DNA from: JACRCT01 sp049841135
GTDB lineage: Bacteria; Myxococcota; Myxococcia; Myxococcales; UBA5297
Length of the DNA stretch: 64,000 nt
NCBI GenBank assembly: GCA_049841135.1
Contig: JASGHK010000005.1
Span: forward strand, 1 to 64,000
Reading direction: 5' to 3'
Every line of letters starts with the position of its first letter. Position 1 is the stretch's first letter. Under the pieces are notes generated by a model. The model saw only the letters and a list, made by a program, of their open reading frames with translations, did no database searches and was not told where the DNA came from. This document shows, one piece after another, positions 17,965-26,639 of the stretch. The translations under genes were made by a program, and so were the position numbers.

Positions 17965-18139
17965 GCCCTATCGGTGTGCCCAGAAACCGGCCCGCTCCCG
18001 CGGCCCAACGCCCACCCCTAGATGTCGCCAGGCTCGACAGGACCGTTTCAAAGTTTCGATGAATCCGTCACTTCGGGATGGACATCCAACGGGCGCCTGT
18101 TCGACCCGGCATGAGGCCGGGAATGTCTGGAGGCGGAAG

Positions 18140-19268
18140 ATGAAGACCGGTGGTTGGAGGCTGGGGCGGCTGTTCGGCATCGACGTGAAGATCCACTACA
18201 CCTTCGCCCTGCTGCTGGCGGCCATCGGGGCGGTGCACCTCTTCCGAGGCGGCGTGGGAGCGGCGGCGAGCGGCGTCGCGTTCGTGGCGGCCCTGTTCGG
18301 CTCTGTCCTGCTGCACGAGCTGGGACACGCGCTGGCCGCGCGGCGCTTCGGCGTGCAGACCCGCGACATCACCCTGCTGCCCATCGGCGGCGTCGCCCAG
18401 CTCGAGCGTATGCCGACGAGACCTGCCGCCGAGGCGGTCATTGCGATCGCGGGGCCTGCGGTCAACGTGGCCATCGCCGCCGTGCTCGGCGCTGGGGTCT
18501 GGCTGGCGGGAGCGGCCCATCCGCTCGAGGGCGTCGGCGTCGCCACCGGCTCGTTCGCGACTCGGCTCGCGCTGGCCAACCTGGGCCTGGCGGTCTTCAA
18601 CCTCATCCCGGCCTTCCCGCTCGACGGCGGCCGGGTGCTGCGTGCGCTGCTCGCCTGGAAGCTGCCCTACGTGTCGGCGACGCGCATCGCCTCGAAGATC
18701 GGTCGCGGCCTCGCGGTGGTCTTCGGCGTCGCGGGGCTGTTCGGCAACCCGATGCTGGTGCTCATCGCAGTCTTCGTCTGGTTCGCGGCGGGCGCCGAGC
18801 GGCGGCAGGTGGAGCTCAAGTCCGCGCTCGGCGACGAGCCCGCGGGACGGCTCGCGGTGGGCGCGCTGCCGACGCTGAGCGCGTACGACCGGCTGGCGGA
18901 CGCGGCGCGCACCTTCCTGGGCACGAGCGCCGTGGCGCTGCCGGTCTTCGAGGGCGGCGAGCTGGTGGGCGCGCTGCACCGCGACGATCTGGAGGGCGAT
19001 CTCGCGCGGCTGGGGCCGAACGCCTTCGTAGCCCACGCCCGCCTCACCGAGCTTCCCGGTGGTGCGCGTCTCGCAGCGGCTCTCGGAGAGCCTGGAGCTG
19101 GTGGGCCCGCGCGGCATCGCGGTCCTCGAGGACGGACGAGGTCAGGTGTTGGGGCTCATCTCCACCGATCAGATCCTGGCGTACGCGGCGTTCGCGCAGG
19201 CGGTCCGCGAGTACGAGGGGGCGCGGGTGCGCCAGGCCAGGACGGTGGACGCCATCGCCGAGGGGTAG
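18140..19268 (+). CDS. Site-2 protease family metalloprotease with CBS-like tail (frameshifted)
   Basis: The corrected protein is 375 residues. Transmembrane segments carry the M50 zinc motif HELGH (59-63) and the third ligand region NLIPAFPLDGG (D162), typical of intramembrane proteases that release signalling factors. The cytoplasmic C-terminus (about 235-370) resembles a CBS pair: LPVFEGGELVGALHRDDL and IAVLEDGRGQVLGLISTDQIL. A one-base insertion, GAGCTTC at 19049-19055, interrupts the frame between the two CBS halves. The ATG follows GGAGG. Substrate unknown. Confidence 0.85.
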
Positions 19269-19287
19269 GGATAGAATCGCGCGCGCC

Positions 19288-19941
19288 ATGCGCCCTGCCC
19301 TCGTCCCGCTCTTCGGTCTCGTCGTCGCTGCCGCCCTCTGCTCGTGCTCGCCGAAGGCCGCCTGCCCCGCGGAGATGGCGCTCGTTCCGGGCGGGAAGGC
19401 CTGCATCGATCGCTACGAGGCGAGCCTCGAAGGCGGCGAGCCCGGCGATCGCGAAGGCAAAGGGACGACGGCGAAGGCGGTCTCGAAGCAGGGCGCGACG
19501 CCAGCGGTCCGCGTGAGCCAGCTCCAAGCCAGGGCCGCCTGCGCCAATGCCGGCAAGCGGCTGTGCTCGCGCGCGGAATGGCTGACGGCCTGCAAGGGCG
19601 CCGACGGCAAGCGCAAGTTCGCGTACGGCGACGCGTTCAAGGCCGAGCGCTGTGCCGATCGCCCGGTGGCCAAGAAGAAGGGCGAGCATCCTCAGCCCAC
19701 GGGATCCATGCCCGACTGCCAGACTCCGGAGGGCGTCTACGATCTCTCCGGCAATGTCTGGGAGTGGCTGGCCGACACTCAAGGGGATGGCAACCCGGCG
19801 GACCTCATCGGCGGCGGCTACGGGAACGAAGGCAAGAGCATGGGCTGCGAGCAGGAAGAGCGGCTCGGCCAACCCGTCACACAGCAAGGTGAGGCCATCG
19901 GCTTCCGCTGCTGCCGGGACGCCGCCAACGGGGCGAAGTGA
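19288..19941 (+). CDS. FGE/SUMF1-like lipoprotein
   Basis: A 217-residue lipoprotein (lipobox ALCSC). The mature part has the formylglycine-generating-enzyme family landmarks: MALVPGGKACIDRYEAS near the start, AGKRLCSRAEWLTACKG in the middle, YDLSGNVWEWLAD and the C-terminal GFRCCR. It keeps several cysteines, but whether the copper-binding pair of true FGE is present cannot be settled by eye. Myxobacteria have many SUMF1-like lipoproteins that probably bind rather than modify. It begins 20 bases after the protease gene and may be co-transcribed. Confidence 0.7.
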   Translation: MRPALVPLFGLVVAAALCSCSPKAACPAEMALVPGGKACIDRYEASLEGGEPGDREGKGTTAKAVSKQGATPAVRVSQLQARAACANAGKRLCSRAEWLTACKGADGKRKFAYGDAFKAERCADRPVAKKKGEHPQPTGSMPDCQTPEGVYDLSGNVWEWLADTQGDGNPADLIGGGYGNEGKSMGCEQEERLGQPVTQQGEAIGFRCCRDAANGAK

Positions 19942-20100
19942 GTCAAGTGCTCGGATTTGCAGGACTAGCCCGGTGCCAGACTCGGGTTCGCCCCCGGTCG
20001 CGGACTCCCCAGGACACCTCCTGGATGTGACATTCTGGCAGCGGCGGGATGGGGGCCTGCCAAATTGACCAAGGAGCGCCACGAACTAGCTCGGCAAACG

Positions 20101-20115
20101 CCTTGATATTCAAGG
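20101..20115. promoter_or_regulatory. Perfect palindrome CCTTGA-TAT-TCAAGG, possible operator
   Basis: A 15-bp inverted repeat with 6-bp arms and an AT-rich centre in GC-rich DNA, 70 bases before the start of the fibronectin/C-terminal-anchor gene. The surrounding 244-bp gap is the richest in A and T in this part of the window. Function as a repressor site is inference only. Confidence 0.3.
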
Positions 20116-20185
20116 GGTTTGATGGCACGACGTCATGGCTCGGCCATTGCTAGGAAGCCGCGCGGCCCATAGCCCGGAACTCTCC

Positions 20186-21304
20186 ATGCGACTCAGACTG
20201 ACATCCCTGTTGCTGATGACCGCTCTTGCATCCCCGAGCGCTGCTTGGGCGGATACGACCGTCGTCCAGCAGAATGAGCCCACCATCGCCATCGCCAACG
20301 GCAGCGCCTCTGCCTTCAACCAGAAGGCCTGCGAGGACGGCACGGTCAGCACCTTGATCGCCTACGACTATCCCTCGGGATTCGCCGACCAACAGGTGCA
20401 GCTCACCGTCTTCGCGACCACAAAGCCCTGTCCACAAACCGCGGCCGACACGGACCTGGTTCTCTTGCACCCGACGAGAATCACGACGATCTCGGGCAAC
20501 AAGTCGGGGACTCTCAAGCTGGTCGGCAAGGACCTCGTCAAGGACTGCCCCGCCAACACGGAGAAGGTCTTTAACGTCTGCGCGGTGAGCTCGACGCTCG
20601 TCGCCAACAATAGCGGTGTCGGCACGAGCTGGGAGGTGGCCTTCACCAAGTCCGTCACCTTCACCTACGACAGCGTTCAGCCCACCAAGCCGATCATCAC
20701 CAACGTCGCAGCCGGCGACAGCACGATCTCGTTCAACTGGGATTCGCAGGCTGGCACCGACCACTGGGTGATCTACTACCGGAAACATGGGTCGCCGCCA
20801 TCGTCGAACACCAACATCTGCGGCAGCTCGTCTTCCGGAGACGCGTCTTCCGGAGACTCGTCCTTGGGAGGAGGCGCCGGCGGTGCTGAAGGAGACGACG
20901 CGGCCGCAACTCCCCCCGATGCCGCCGCCCCAGGGCTCGACGCCGGACCGACCTGGGATGCCTCGCCCTCGTTCAATCCCGCTGAGACCGACGGTGGCGT
21001 CTGGTCCTCGGTGGAAATCGCTGACAACAACAACAACATCAGCACCGGCCGCGTGAAGGACCTCACCAACGACCAGCAGTACGAATTCGTGCTGGTGGCG
21101 GTGGACCAGGCAGGCAACGTCAGCACCGGGAGCGACCCGCGCGACGCGACCCCGGTCACCGTCCACGACTTCTACCGGCGCTACCAGTGCGCCGGAGGCA
21201 ACGAGAAGGCCGGCTTCGGCTGCTCGACGGCGGGGATGGCGGTTCTCGTCCCGATCGCGAGCCTCGCAGCCTTGGCCTTCATCCGCCGCAGGAGGGCGCC
21301 ATGA
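20186..21304 (+). CDS. Exported fibronectin-III-like protein with MYXO-CTERM-like anchor
   Basis: A 372-residue protein with a cleavable signal (MRLRLTSLLLMTALASPSAAWA). The middle has a fibronectin type III-like pattern (PTKPIITNV, DHWVIYYRKHG, YEFVLVAVDQAGNVS), interrupted by a Ser/Gly/Asp/Ala-rich loop. The end has CSTAG, a hydrophobic helix and the positive tail RRRR, the architecture of MYXO-CTERM sorting signals (Cys, membrane helix, Arg cluster), although the match to the canonical motif is loose. The stop overlaps the next start by four bases (ATGA), so translation is coupled to the barrel gene. Confidence 0.65.
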   Translation: MRLRLTSLLLMTALASPSAAWADTTVVQQNEPTIAIANGSASAFNQKACEDGTVSTLIAYDYPSGFADQQVQLTVFATTKPCPQTAADTDLVLLHPTRITTISGNKSGTLKLVGKDLVKDCPANTEKVFNVCAVSSTLVANNSGVGTSWEVAFTKSVTFTYDSVQPTKPIITNVAAGDSTISFNWDSQAGTDHWVIYYRKHGSPPSSNTNICGSSSSGDASSGDSSLGGGAGGAEGDDAAATPPDAAAPGLDAGPTWDASPSFNPAETDGGVWSSVEIADNNNNISTGRVKDLTNDQQYEFVLVAVDQAGNVSTGSDPRDATPVTVHDFYRRYQCAGGNEKAGFGCSTAGMAVLVPIASLAALAFIRRRRAP

Positions 21305-22076
21305 AGACCTTCGCCCTGGCCCTCGCCACACTCCTCCTCGCCGCGGTGCCCAGCTCGTCTGCGGTAGCTGAGGAGTCGCCTGGCGCGTCGGTGCTGCCCG
21401 CCGCGCAGAAGAGCTCTCGCTCGAGTCGCCCCGCGACTTCTACCTCGAGTTCAACGGCGGCAAGTTCCGCCCGGCGGTCGACGGCCAGCCCGGACTCAAC
21501 GGCGCGCCCTACAAGGACGTCTTCGGCCGCAAGATGCTCTGGACGTTCGGCCTCGAGTTCGACTGGGAGATCTGGAGGGGCTTCGGCACCGTCGCCGCCG
21601 GAATCGCCGTCGACTACGCCGTCGTCTACGGCCACGGCATTTACGGTTCCGGAGTCGACGCCGGCAAGACCGCGCCGGACCTCACTTCGCTCAACATGCT
21701 CCCGGTCCGCCTGCTGGCGGTCTACCGCTTCGACTACGTCGCCCGCCGCTGGGGCGTGCCGCTCGTCCCGTTCTTCAAGGCCGGTCTCGCCTACACCTTC
21801 TGGTGGGTCACCAACGGGGGCGGCGGCATTGCCAAGCTCGGCACCACCGACGCCATCGGCGGCAAGGTCGGCTACGAGCTCGGCGTTGGGCTCGCGCTCG
21901 AGCTCAACTTCATCGACCCCTGGCTCAGCCGCGAGCTGGACCAGGAGTTCGGGGTCAACTCCGTCGCCCTGCACGCGCAGTTCATGCGCATCTCTGCCGA
22001 CAACTTCGGCATCAGCAAGGGCGCGATGGACCTCTCCGCGAACGTCTGGATGTTTGGGATCGGCTTCGAGTTCTGA
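21301..22076 (+). CDS. Outer-membrane beta-barrel protein, MXAN_2562-like (frameshifted)
   Basis: The corrected protein is 258 residues. A signal peptide (MKTFALALATLLLAAVPSSSAVA) is followed, after a one-base deletion next to GAGCTC (21410-21416: AAGAGCTC where AAGGAGCTC is expected), by ELSLESPRDFYLEFNGGKFRP. Alternating amphipathic strands follow, ending in an aromatic C-terminus (GIGFEF) typical of outer-membrane barrels. The FYLEFNGGKFRP opening resembles the MXAN_2562 family of myxobacterial barrels. Its coupling to the preceding anchored fibronectin-like protein suggests a two-component surface structure. Confidence 0.65.
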
Positions 22077-22080
22077 CCTC

Positions 22081-22095
22081 GGCGCGATCCGCGCC
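22081..22095. terminator. Short hairpin between convergent genes
   Basis: GGCGCG-ATC-CGCGCC forms a 6-bp stem with a 3-nt loop in the 29-bp gap between the barrel gene and the SPW gene. It could serve both strands; no T-run is present. Confidence 0.3.
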
Positions 22096-22105
22096 GGGCG
22101 ACCGG

Positions 22106-22438
22106 TCACATGCCGCTCTGTCGCACCGGTCGCCGGACCGCCGGCACCGCTTCGGTCGGCGTCAGCGACAAGAGGAAGATGGCGATGGCACAGATCACGT
22201 TGTTCCAGACCGTCCCCGTCGACACCCGCGGCAGCACGAAGGCCGAGACGAACAGCCAGATGGACAGCGCGGTGTTCAGGTAGCGCGCCTCCGGCACGGC
22301 CATCGCGATGAGCGCGAAGGCGACACACAGGAGCCCCAGAATCCAGGTGTTCGTCATCTGCTGGGGCGCGTGCTTCCAGAGAAACGCGCTGACGAACAGC
22401 CAGACGCCGACGACGATGTTGGCGACGCGTGCGGGCAT
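22106..22438 (-). CDS. SPW repeat membrane protein
   Basis: A 110-residue integral membrane protein with four predicted helices in two related halves: VVGVWLFVSAFLW and LSIWLFVSAFVLP, the hallmark of the SPW repeat family. A strong ribosome site (GGAGGAGGGG) precedes the ATG at 22438. Family function is not established. It is divergent from the PKD lipoprotein gene. Confidence 0.8.
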   Translation of the reverse strand: MPARVANIVVGVWLFVSAFLWKHAPQQMTNTWILGLLCVAFALIAMAVPEARYLNTALSIWLFVSAFVLPRVSTGTVWNNVICAIAIFLLSLTPTEAVPAVRRPVRQSGM

Positions 22439-22597
22439 GGGCCCCTCCTCCGGCTTCGCGCCGGACCTTCCCAAACGTGAGGAAGTACCGCCGGGCCGGC
22501 AACGTTGGTGGTCTCTCGTTCGCCCTGCGGCGCGCGGTCCGGGCCTCACCTCCCCCGCTGGTTGACGCTGCGTTCGGAAGCGGTGTTTAGCTGTCGC

Positions 22598-24379
22598 ATG
22601 ACTCCTCGCCGCCTCCTCGCCGCAGCGCTCGCGCCGCTCGCCCTGGCCTCCTGCGCCCACCGCTTCCCCGCCCGAACCGGAGGCGATCGCGAGGCCGTCT
22701 CGGGCCTCGCGCTCTCGTTCGGCTCGGCCGAGGAGCAGGTCCCCGTCGGCACCCGGATCCGCTGGGACTTCGGCGACGGCTCGTCGGCCGAGGGCCCGGT
22801 CGTCGCCCACGCCTGGCCTCGCGCGGGCGAGTACTCGCTCAAGATCGAGGTCGCCGACGAGCGCGGCACGCGCGTCGACCAGTCGAAGGTGCACGTCGCC
22901 CGCCGCCCGCCTGCCACGGCCGTCCCGCCCAACGCCCGCGCCGCCTTCATCGTCGACCGGTTCTTCGCTCGCATCCCCCAGCACCTGGCGGTCGCCGAGC
23001 GGGTCGCCGGCGCGGAGCGGACCCGGAAGATCCTCGAGGTGCTCGAGAAGACGCTGGGCTTCGACCCCTCGCGGCCCGAGCAGGTCCTCGCCTCCGGCGT
23101 CGACCCGGAGGAGGGCCTGGCGCTGGCCTGGCTCCCTGACGACACCGGCACCTGGCTCATCGTGGGGATCTTCGACGAGCGCTCGGCGCTGGAGGCCGCG
23201 CGGACCGCCTTCGCCAAGCAGGAGCAGGTGAGCTTCACGCCGGGGCCCGGGAGCTCGACCATCGCGGAGATCGGCAAGGCGAAGGTCCAGTTCGGCGCCC
23301 ACGGCGGCTACCTCTACATGCACCTGGGCGTCGACGAGCCGAGTGAGCCGAAGCTCGACTTCGCTGCGCCCTGCCCGCCCACCGGGCTGATGGCCGACGC
23401 CGAGTTCGCCAAGCTGCGCGCCCAGGTCCAGGGCGACGACGCCTTCCTGTTCGTCCGCGGCAGCGAGATCCCCCAGCGCGACGACCTGGGCAAGGACGCC
23501 GCGGCGCTGCGCGCGCACGCCAAGGCGCTGGCCGCGGGCCTGTCGAACCGCGAGTCCGAGCTCTCGCTGCAGGCGAGGTTGACCTTCGACGCCGAAGGCC
23601 AGGCCCTCCTGGCGCGGACCTTCGTGGCGCCGGGGAAGGTGGAGCTGGATGCCCAGGCGCCCGCCGGAGCCGCCGCCTACCTGTCGCTGTCCGTCGCCGG
23701 CCAGGCGCTCTCCGACTGGATGACCAGCGGCGACCGCCAGAAGGTCGACCAGGCGCTCGGCTCGGCAGGCCTGCGGCTCGACGCGCTGGCGGCGGCGGTC
23801 TCGGGTGGCGTGGGGCTCGCGGCCTACTTCGATCTGGCGACGGTGCTGCGCGAGGTCGCCCATGGCGGCAGCCCCAAGCTGCTGCTCGTCGGCGCCATGA
23901 GCCTGAAGGCCCCCGAGGACGCCAAGCGCCGGCTCGACCAGGCGGCCGCGGCCGGCAACCTCGAAGCGGCCGAGGTGGGGTGGAAGTTCAAGGGCGAGGA
24001 GCCGTCGGGCGTGGCGCTCTCAGGCGGCGCGGCCGTCTTCGGCCACCAGGCGCCGCTGGCCAAGACGCTCAACCCATCTGCGACCGCCCAGCGGCTCTCG
24101 CAGGCCGTGCGCGCCGCGGTCCCCGAGAGGGCGCTCTCCGCCGGGCACCAACTGCTCTTCCTCGACGTCGCCGGATTCATCGACCAGCTGCGCAACCCGG
24201 CCCTCCCCGGCGGCGCGGACGTCGACTCGCCGCGCCAGAAGCAGCTGGCGATGATGATGGCCGCGATGGTGGAGTCCGCTCCGGAGCTGCAGCCGCTCCT
24301 GCCCGTCCGCGACGTCTACGCCGACCTCTTCCACGACGCGGGCGCCCTGGCGCTCGAGGCCAGGCTCCGCTTCCGCTGA
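22598..24379 (+). CDS. Lipoprotein with PKD domain, function unknown
   Basis: A 593-residue lipoprotein (lipobox LASC after MTPRRLLAAALAPLA). Residues about 35-105 form a PKD domain recognised by WDFGDGSSAEGP and the final EVADERGTRVDQSKVHV. The remaining 480 residues are acidic, alpha/beta in character and have no motif I recognise. They contain repeated Ala-rich helices and a segment, GAAAYLSLSVAGQAL, that could be an internal duplication. The protein probably sits on the periplasmic or outer face of a membrane. Confidence 0.6.
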   Translation: MTPRRLLAAALAPLALASCAHRFPARTGGDREAVSGLALSFGSAEEQVPVGTRIRWDFGDGSSAEGPVVAHAWPRAGEYSLKIEVADERGTRVDQSKVHVARRPPATAVPPNARAAFIVDRFFARIPQHLAVAERVAGAERTRKILEVLEKTLGFDPSRPEQVLASGVDPEEGLALAWLPDDTGTWLIVGIFDERSALEAARTAFAKQEQVSFTPGPGSSTIAEIGKAKVQFGAHGGYLYMHLGVDEPSEPKLDFAAPCPPTGLMADAEFAKLRAQVQGDDAFLFVRGSEIPQRDDLGKDAAALRAHAKALAAGLSNRESELSLQARLTFDAEGQALLARTFVAPGKVELDAQAPAGAAAYLSLSVAGQALSDWMTSGDRQKVDQALGSAGLRLDALAAAVSGGVGLAAYFDLATVLREVAHGGSPKLLLVGAMSLKAPEDAKRRLDQAAAAGNLEAAEVGWKFKGEEPSGVALSGGAAVFGHQAPLAKTLNPSATAQRLSQAVRAAVPERALSAGHQLLFLDVAGFIDQLRNPALPGGADVDSPRQKQLAMMMAAMVESAPELQPLLPVRDVYADLFHDAGALALEARLRFR

Positions 24380-24390
24380 TCGATCCCCGC

Positions 24391-24437
24391 AAAAGTCGAG
24401 GCGCCATCGCTGCGGGGGGAGAGCGAGGGCGCCTCGA
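24391..24437 (-). terminator. Terminator between convergent genes
   Basis: A perfect 10-bp stem (TCGAGGCGCC / GGCGCCTCGA) with a 22-nt loop lies in the gap between the PKD lipoprotein gene and the barrel gene on the other strand. Read on the minus strand, the stem is followed by CTTTT, as expected for a terminator of the barrel gene. It can also fold in plus-strand transcripts. Confidence 0.5.
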
Positions 24438-24474
24438 GGCTTCGGAGCTTCTGTCTGCGTGCTGGTCGCGTTGC

Positions 24475-25032
24475 CTACCAGGTGTAGGAGACGCCGAGCA
24501 TGGTGTTCATGGAGACGAAGTCTCCGTAGTAGCTCGCGTTCACCTCGCCGCGCAGGGCCAGGCCGAAGCCGAATTGCATCCGCAGCCCCAGCATCGCGTA
24601 CGGGCGGATGTACCCGCCGTCTGAGGTCTGCGTGTAGAGGTAGTAGTCGTACGAGTAGCCGTTCTCCTGGAGCTGGGCGAGGCCCATCTCGGCGCCCAGG
24701 CCGATGTACGGGGTGAAGCCGGTCTCGCGGAACAGGAAGGAGAGCTGGTAGCTGAAGCCGCTCAGGGTGAGCTTGTGCGCCCCGCCGTTCTGCCAGCTGT
24801 AGCCGTTGAGCATGGTCTGGTTGAACGCCCACTCGCTGCGCCAGTGGTGGCTGCCGATCTCGAAGCCGACCTTGTAGGCGCCGCCGTTGAGGTCGCTGTA
24901 GCGGGCGCTGCCGCCGGCCACCTCGGTGCGGGTGTAGCCGCCCTGAAGGACCGGACCCGCGGCAAAGGCGGCGGTCGGGACGGCGGCGAGGACGAAGGCG
25001 AAAAGGAAAGCGGGGAGGAGAGCGCGACGCAT
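24475..25032 (-). CDS. Outer-membrane beta-barrel protein
   Basis: A 185-residue protein starting at 25032 behind AAGGAG. It has a signal peptide (MRRALLPAFLFAFVLAAVPTAAFA) and then amphipathic strands (GPVLQGGYTRTEV, YKVGFEIGSHHWRSEWAF, LSFLFRETGFTPYIGLGAEMG) ending in GVSYTW, an aromatic C-terminal signature of outer-membrane barrels. The GFTPYIGLGAEMG strand is reminiscent of OmpX/OmpA-like opacity proteins. No enzyme motif is present. Confidence 0.65.
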   Translation of the reverse strand: MRRALLPAFLFAFVLAAVPTAAFAAGPVLQGGYTRTEVAGGSARYSDLNGGAYKVGFEIGSHHWRSEWAFNQTMLNGYSWQNGGAHKLTLSGFSYQLSFLFRETGFTPYIGLGAEMGLAQLQENGYSYDYYLYTQTSDGGYIRPYAMLGLRMQFGFGLALRGEVNASYYGDFVSMNTMLGVSYTW

Positions 25033-25382
25033 CTTCGACTCCTTCGGGTTCAACTGCGTGCCGGGGAGCCGGTTTGCAAGGCATGGGCCCGGCCGGGCGA
25101 CCCAGAATTCCCCAATGAATTCGAGGGTGGGGTCACCCGTGGCTGCCACGCCACCGGGCCCACCCTGACATTCGCGCCTTATCTGAAAGGGCCGGAGGGT
25201 CAGGGCTCCCGCGCTGGTGATGTCGGAAGGTCGTTGAGGTGCGTGCAGGCTGGCCAGCCCGATGGCTGGCGGCGTGGGGTGGGCGTTGGGTGGAGTCCGA
25301 GTTCCCCCTCTCCGCGAAGCCGGAGAGGGGGACAGGGGGTGAGGCTCGCGGAGCGGGCGAGGTGGTCAGGCGAGGCCCGTCC
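25033..25382. other. 350-bp gap without genes
   Basis: No supportable coding region. It holds the promoter side of the minus-strand barrel gene, two close GAATTC sites around 25105-25122, a 7-bp-stem hairpin at 25253-25270 (GCCAGCC, 4-nt loop, GGCTGGC) and a REP-like element at 25304-25345. Both hairpins lie downstream of the REC-GGDEF gene and could end its transcript. Confidence 0.5.
25304..25345. repeat. REP-like palindrome with GTGAGG tail
   Basis: A perfect 11-bp stem (CCCCCTCTCCG / CGGAGAGGGGG) with a 6-nt loop is followed by ACAGGGGGTGAGG. This stem-plus-GGTGAGG layout resembles REP sequences mobilised by RAYT transposases in many proteobacteria. Only one copy is seen in this window. 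Confidence 0.55.
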
Positions 25383-26435
25383 CTACTTCTTCTTCGCCTT
25401 CGCGGGCTTCTTCACCTTGTCGCCGCCGAACTCCTGCTCGGACACGACGATCCGGTTGCCGCCTTCGGCCTGGGCCTGCTTGAGCGACAGCGTCGCTTCG
25501 CGCAGCAGCGCGCCGTAGCTGATCTGCCCCTGACCGTCGTAGCAAGCGAGGCCAATGGAGGCGGTCATGTCGGTCAGCTCGCCTTCGACCGCGGCGATCC
25601 GGTCCCGCAGCCGGTTGGCCACCAGCCGCGCCCCGTCGTGCCCGGTGTGGGGCATGAAGACCACGAACCGGTCCGTGCCATACAGGGCGCACAGGTCGAC
25701 GTCGCGCACGCTCTTGACCACCGTGCGCAGCACCCGGCCCATGAACGAAGCCTGATCCATGGGCGCCAGGTGGGCGGCTCGCTCCTTCCACCCGTCCATC
25801 GAAGCGAGCAGGAAGGCCAGCGGGTAGCGGTAGCGGCGGCTGCGGTGCACCTCGACCAGCAACAGCCTGCGGAAGAAGTCGAAGCCACCCGCGCTCGCGC
25901 CCTGGATGGGCTTGGGGGCGGCGCCCCTGGCAGGGAGCGGCTCGCCCGCCTGCTCCACGACCTCCTCGACCGAGTCGACCACCGACTCCGGCAAGACCTC
26001 GATCTCCACGCTGCTCGGCCGTGGCGAGGCCGGTAGCGCGGCTCCACGGCCCGTCAGCCGACGCCGCAGCGCGCCGATCTTCACCAGGCTGCGCACGAGA
26101 CTGTCGAGGTTGGCGCCGGTCAAGGTCCCGGCCAGCGAGGCGTCCGCCCCGGCGGCCTCGGCGCGCCAGTCCAAGGCGTCATCGTCCGCGGGGGAGAGCA
26201 GGCAGATGGGCAGGTCCGCATCGATCTTATGGAGGCGGGGCGCCAGGCCCTCGCCGTCCAGCCCGGAGACGCCCAGGAGCGCCGCGTCCACCTTCCCCGA
26301 CCGAGCCCGCGCGAGCGCCGATTCCGGGGAGTAGGCCAGGTCGACCAGGTAGCCGGCACGCTCGAGCTGGGCGCGGATGGGGCTCGCGACGGCGAGGTTC
26401 GACTCCACCAGAAGAATCGACAGCTTGGCGTCCAA
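25383..26435 (-). CDS. REC-like plus degenerate GGDEF protein
   Basis: A 350-residue protein. The N-terminus (about 1-120) has a receiver-like fold (LSILLVESN..., AGYLVDLAYSPESALARA), but the phospho-acceptor position reads LLGVSG with no Asp. The C-terminal half (about 190-325) aligns with GGDEF domains (RRYRYPLAFLLASMDGWK, DLCALYGTDRFVVFMPHTG, TASIGLACYD), but the active-site GGDEF is replaced by YGTDRF, so diguanylate cyclase activity is unlikely. A Lys-rich tail (KKPAKAKKK) ends the protein. It may bind a nucleotide or act as a scaffold. It is divergent from the MORN/TPR gene. Confidence 0.7.
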   Translation of the reverse strand: MDAKLSILLVESNLAVASPIRAQLERAGYLVDLAYSPESALARARSGKVDAALLGVSGLDGEGLAPRLHKIDADLPICLLSPADDDALDWRAEAAGADASLAGTLTGANLDSLVRSLVKIGALRRRLTGRGAALPASPRPSSVEIEVLPESVVDSVEEVVEQAGEPLPARGAAPKPIQGASAGGFDFFRRLLLVEVHRSRRYRYPLAFLLASMDGWKERAAHLAPMDQASFMGRVLRTVVKSVRDVDLCALYGTDRFVVFMPHTGHDGARLVANRLRDRIAAVEGELTDMTASIGLACYDGQGQISYGALLREATLSLKQAQAEGGNRIVVSEQEFGGDKVKKPAKAKKK

Positions 26436-26639
26436 TGCGCCTCCCAGAACGAGCCCCAGAGTTGGACGGCGCGCAGTCTACCCGAAACCCGTCGGGGTTC
26501 ACGCCAACGGCTGCTTCGACTCAATTCCGGCAGCCGAAAAGGCAGGCCGTACCAAAACTTGACCGGTTCAGCAGGGCCAGCATACGGTCACGCGTCGGGC
26601 TCGCGCCTTCTTCCAACCTGCGCTCCCGAAAGACTGAAC

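Noticed and set aside
25383..26435. Active diguanylate cyclase
   Set aside because: The catalytic motif is YGTDRF and the receiver lacks its phospho-acceptor Asp.
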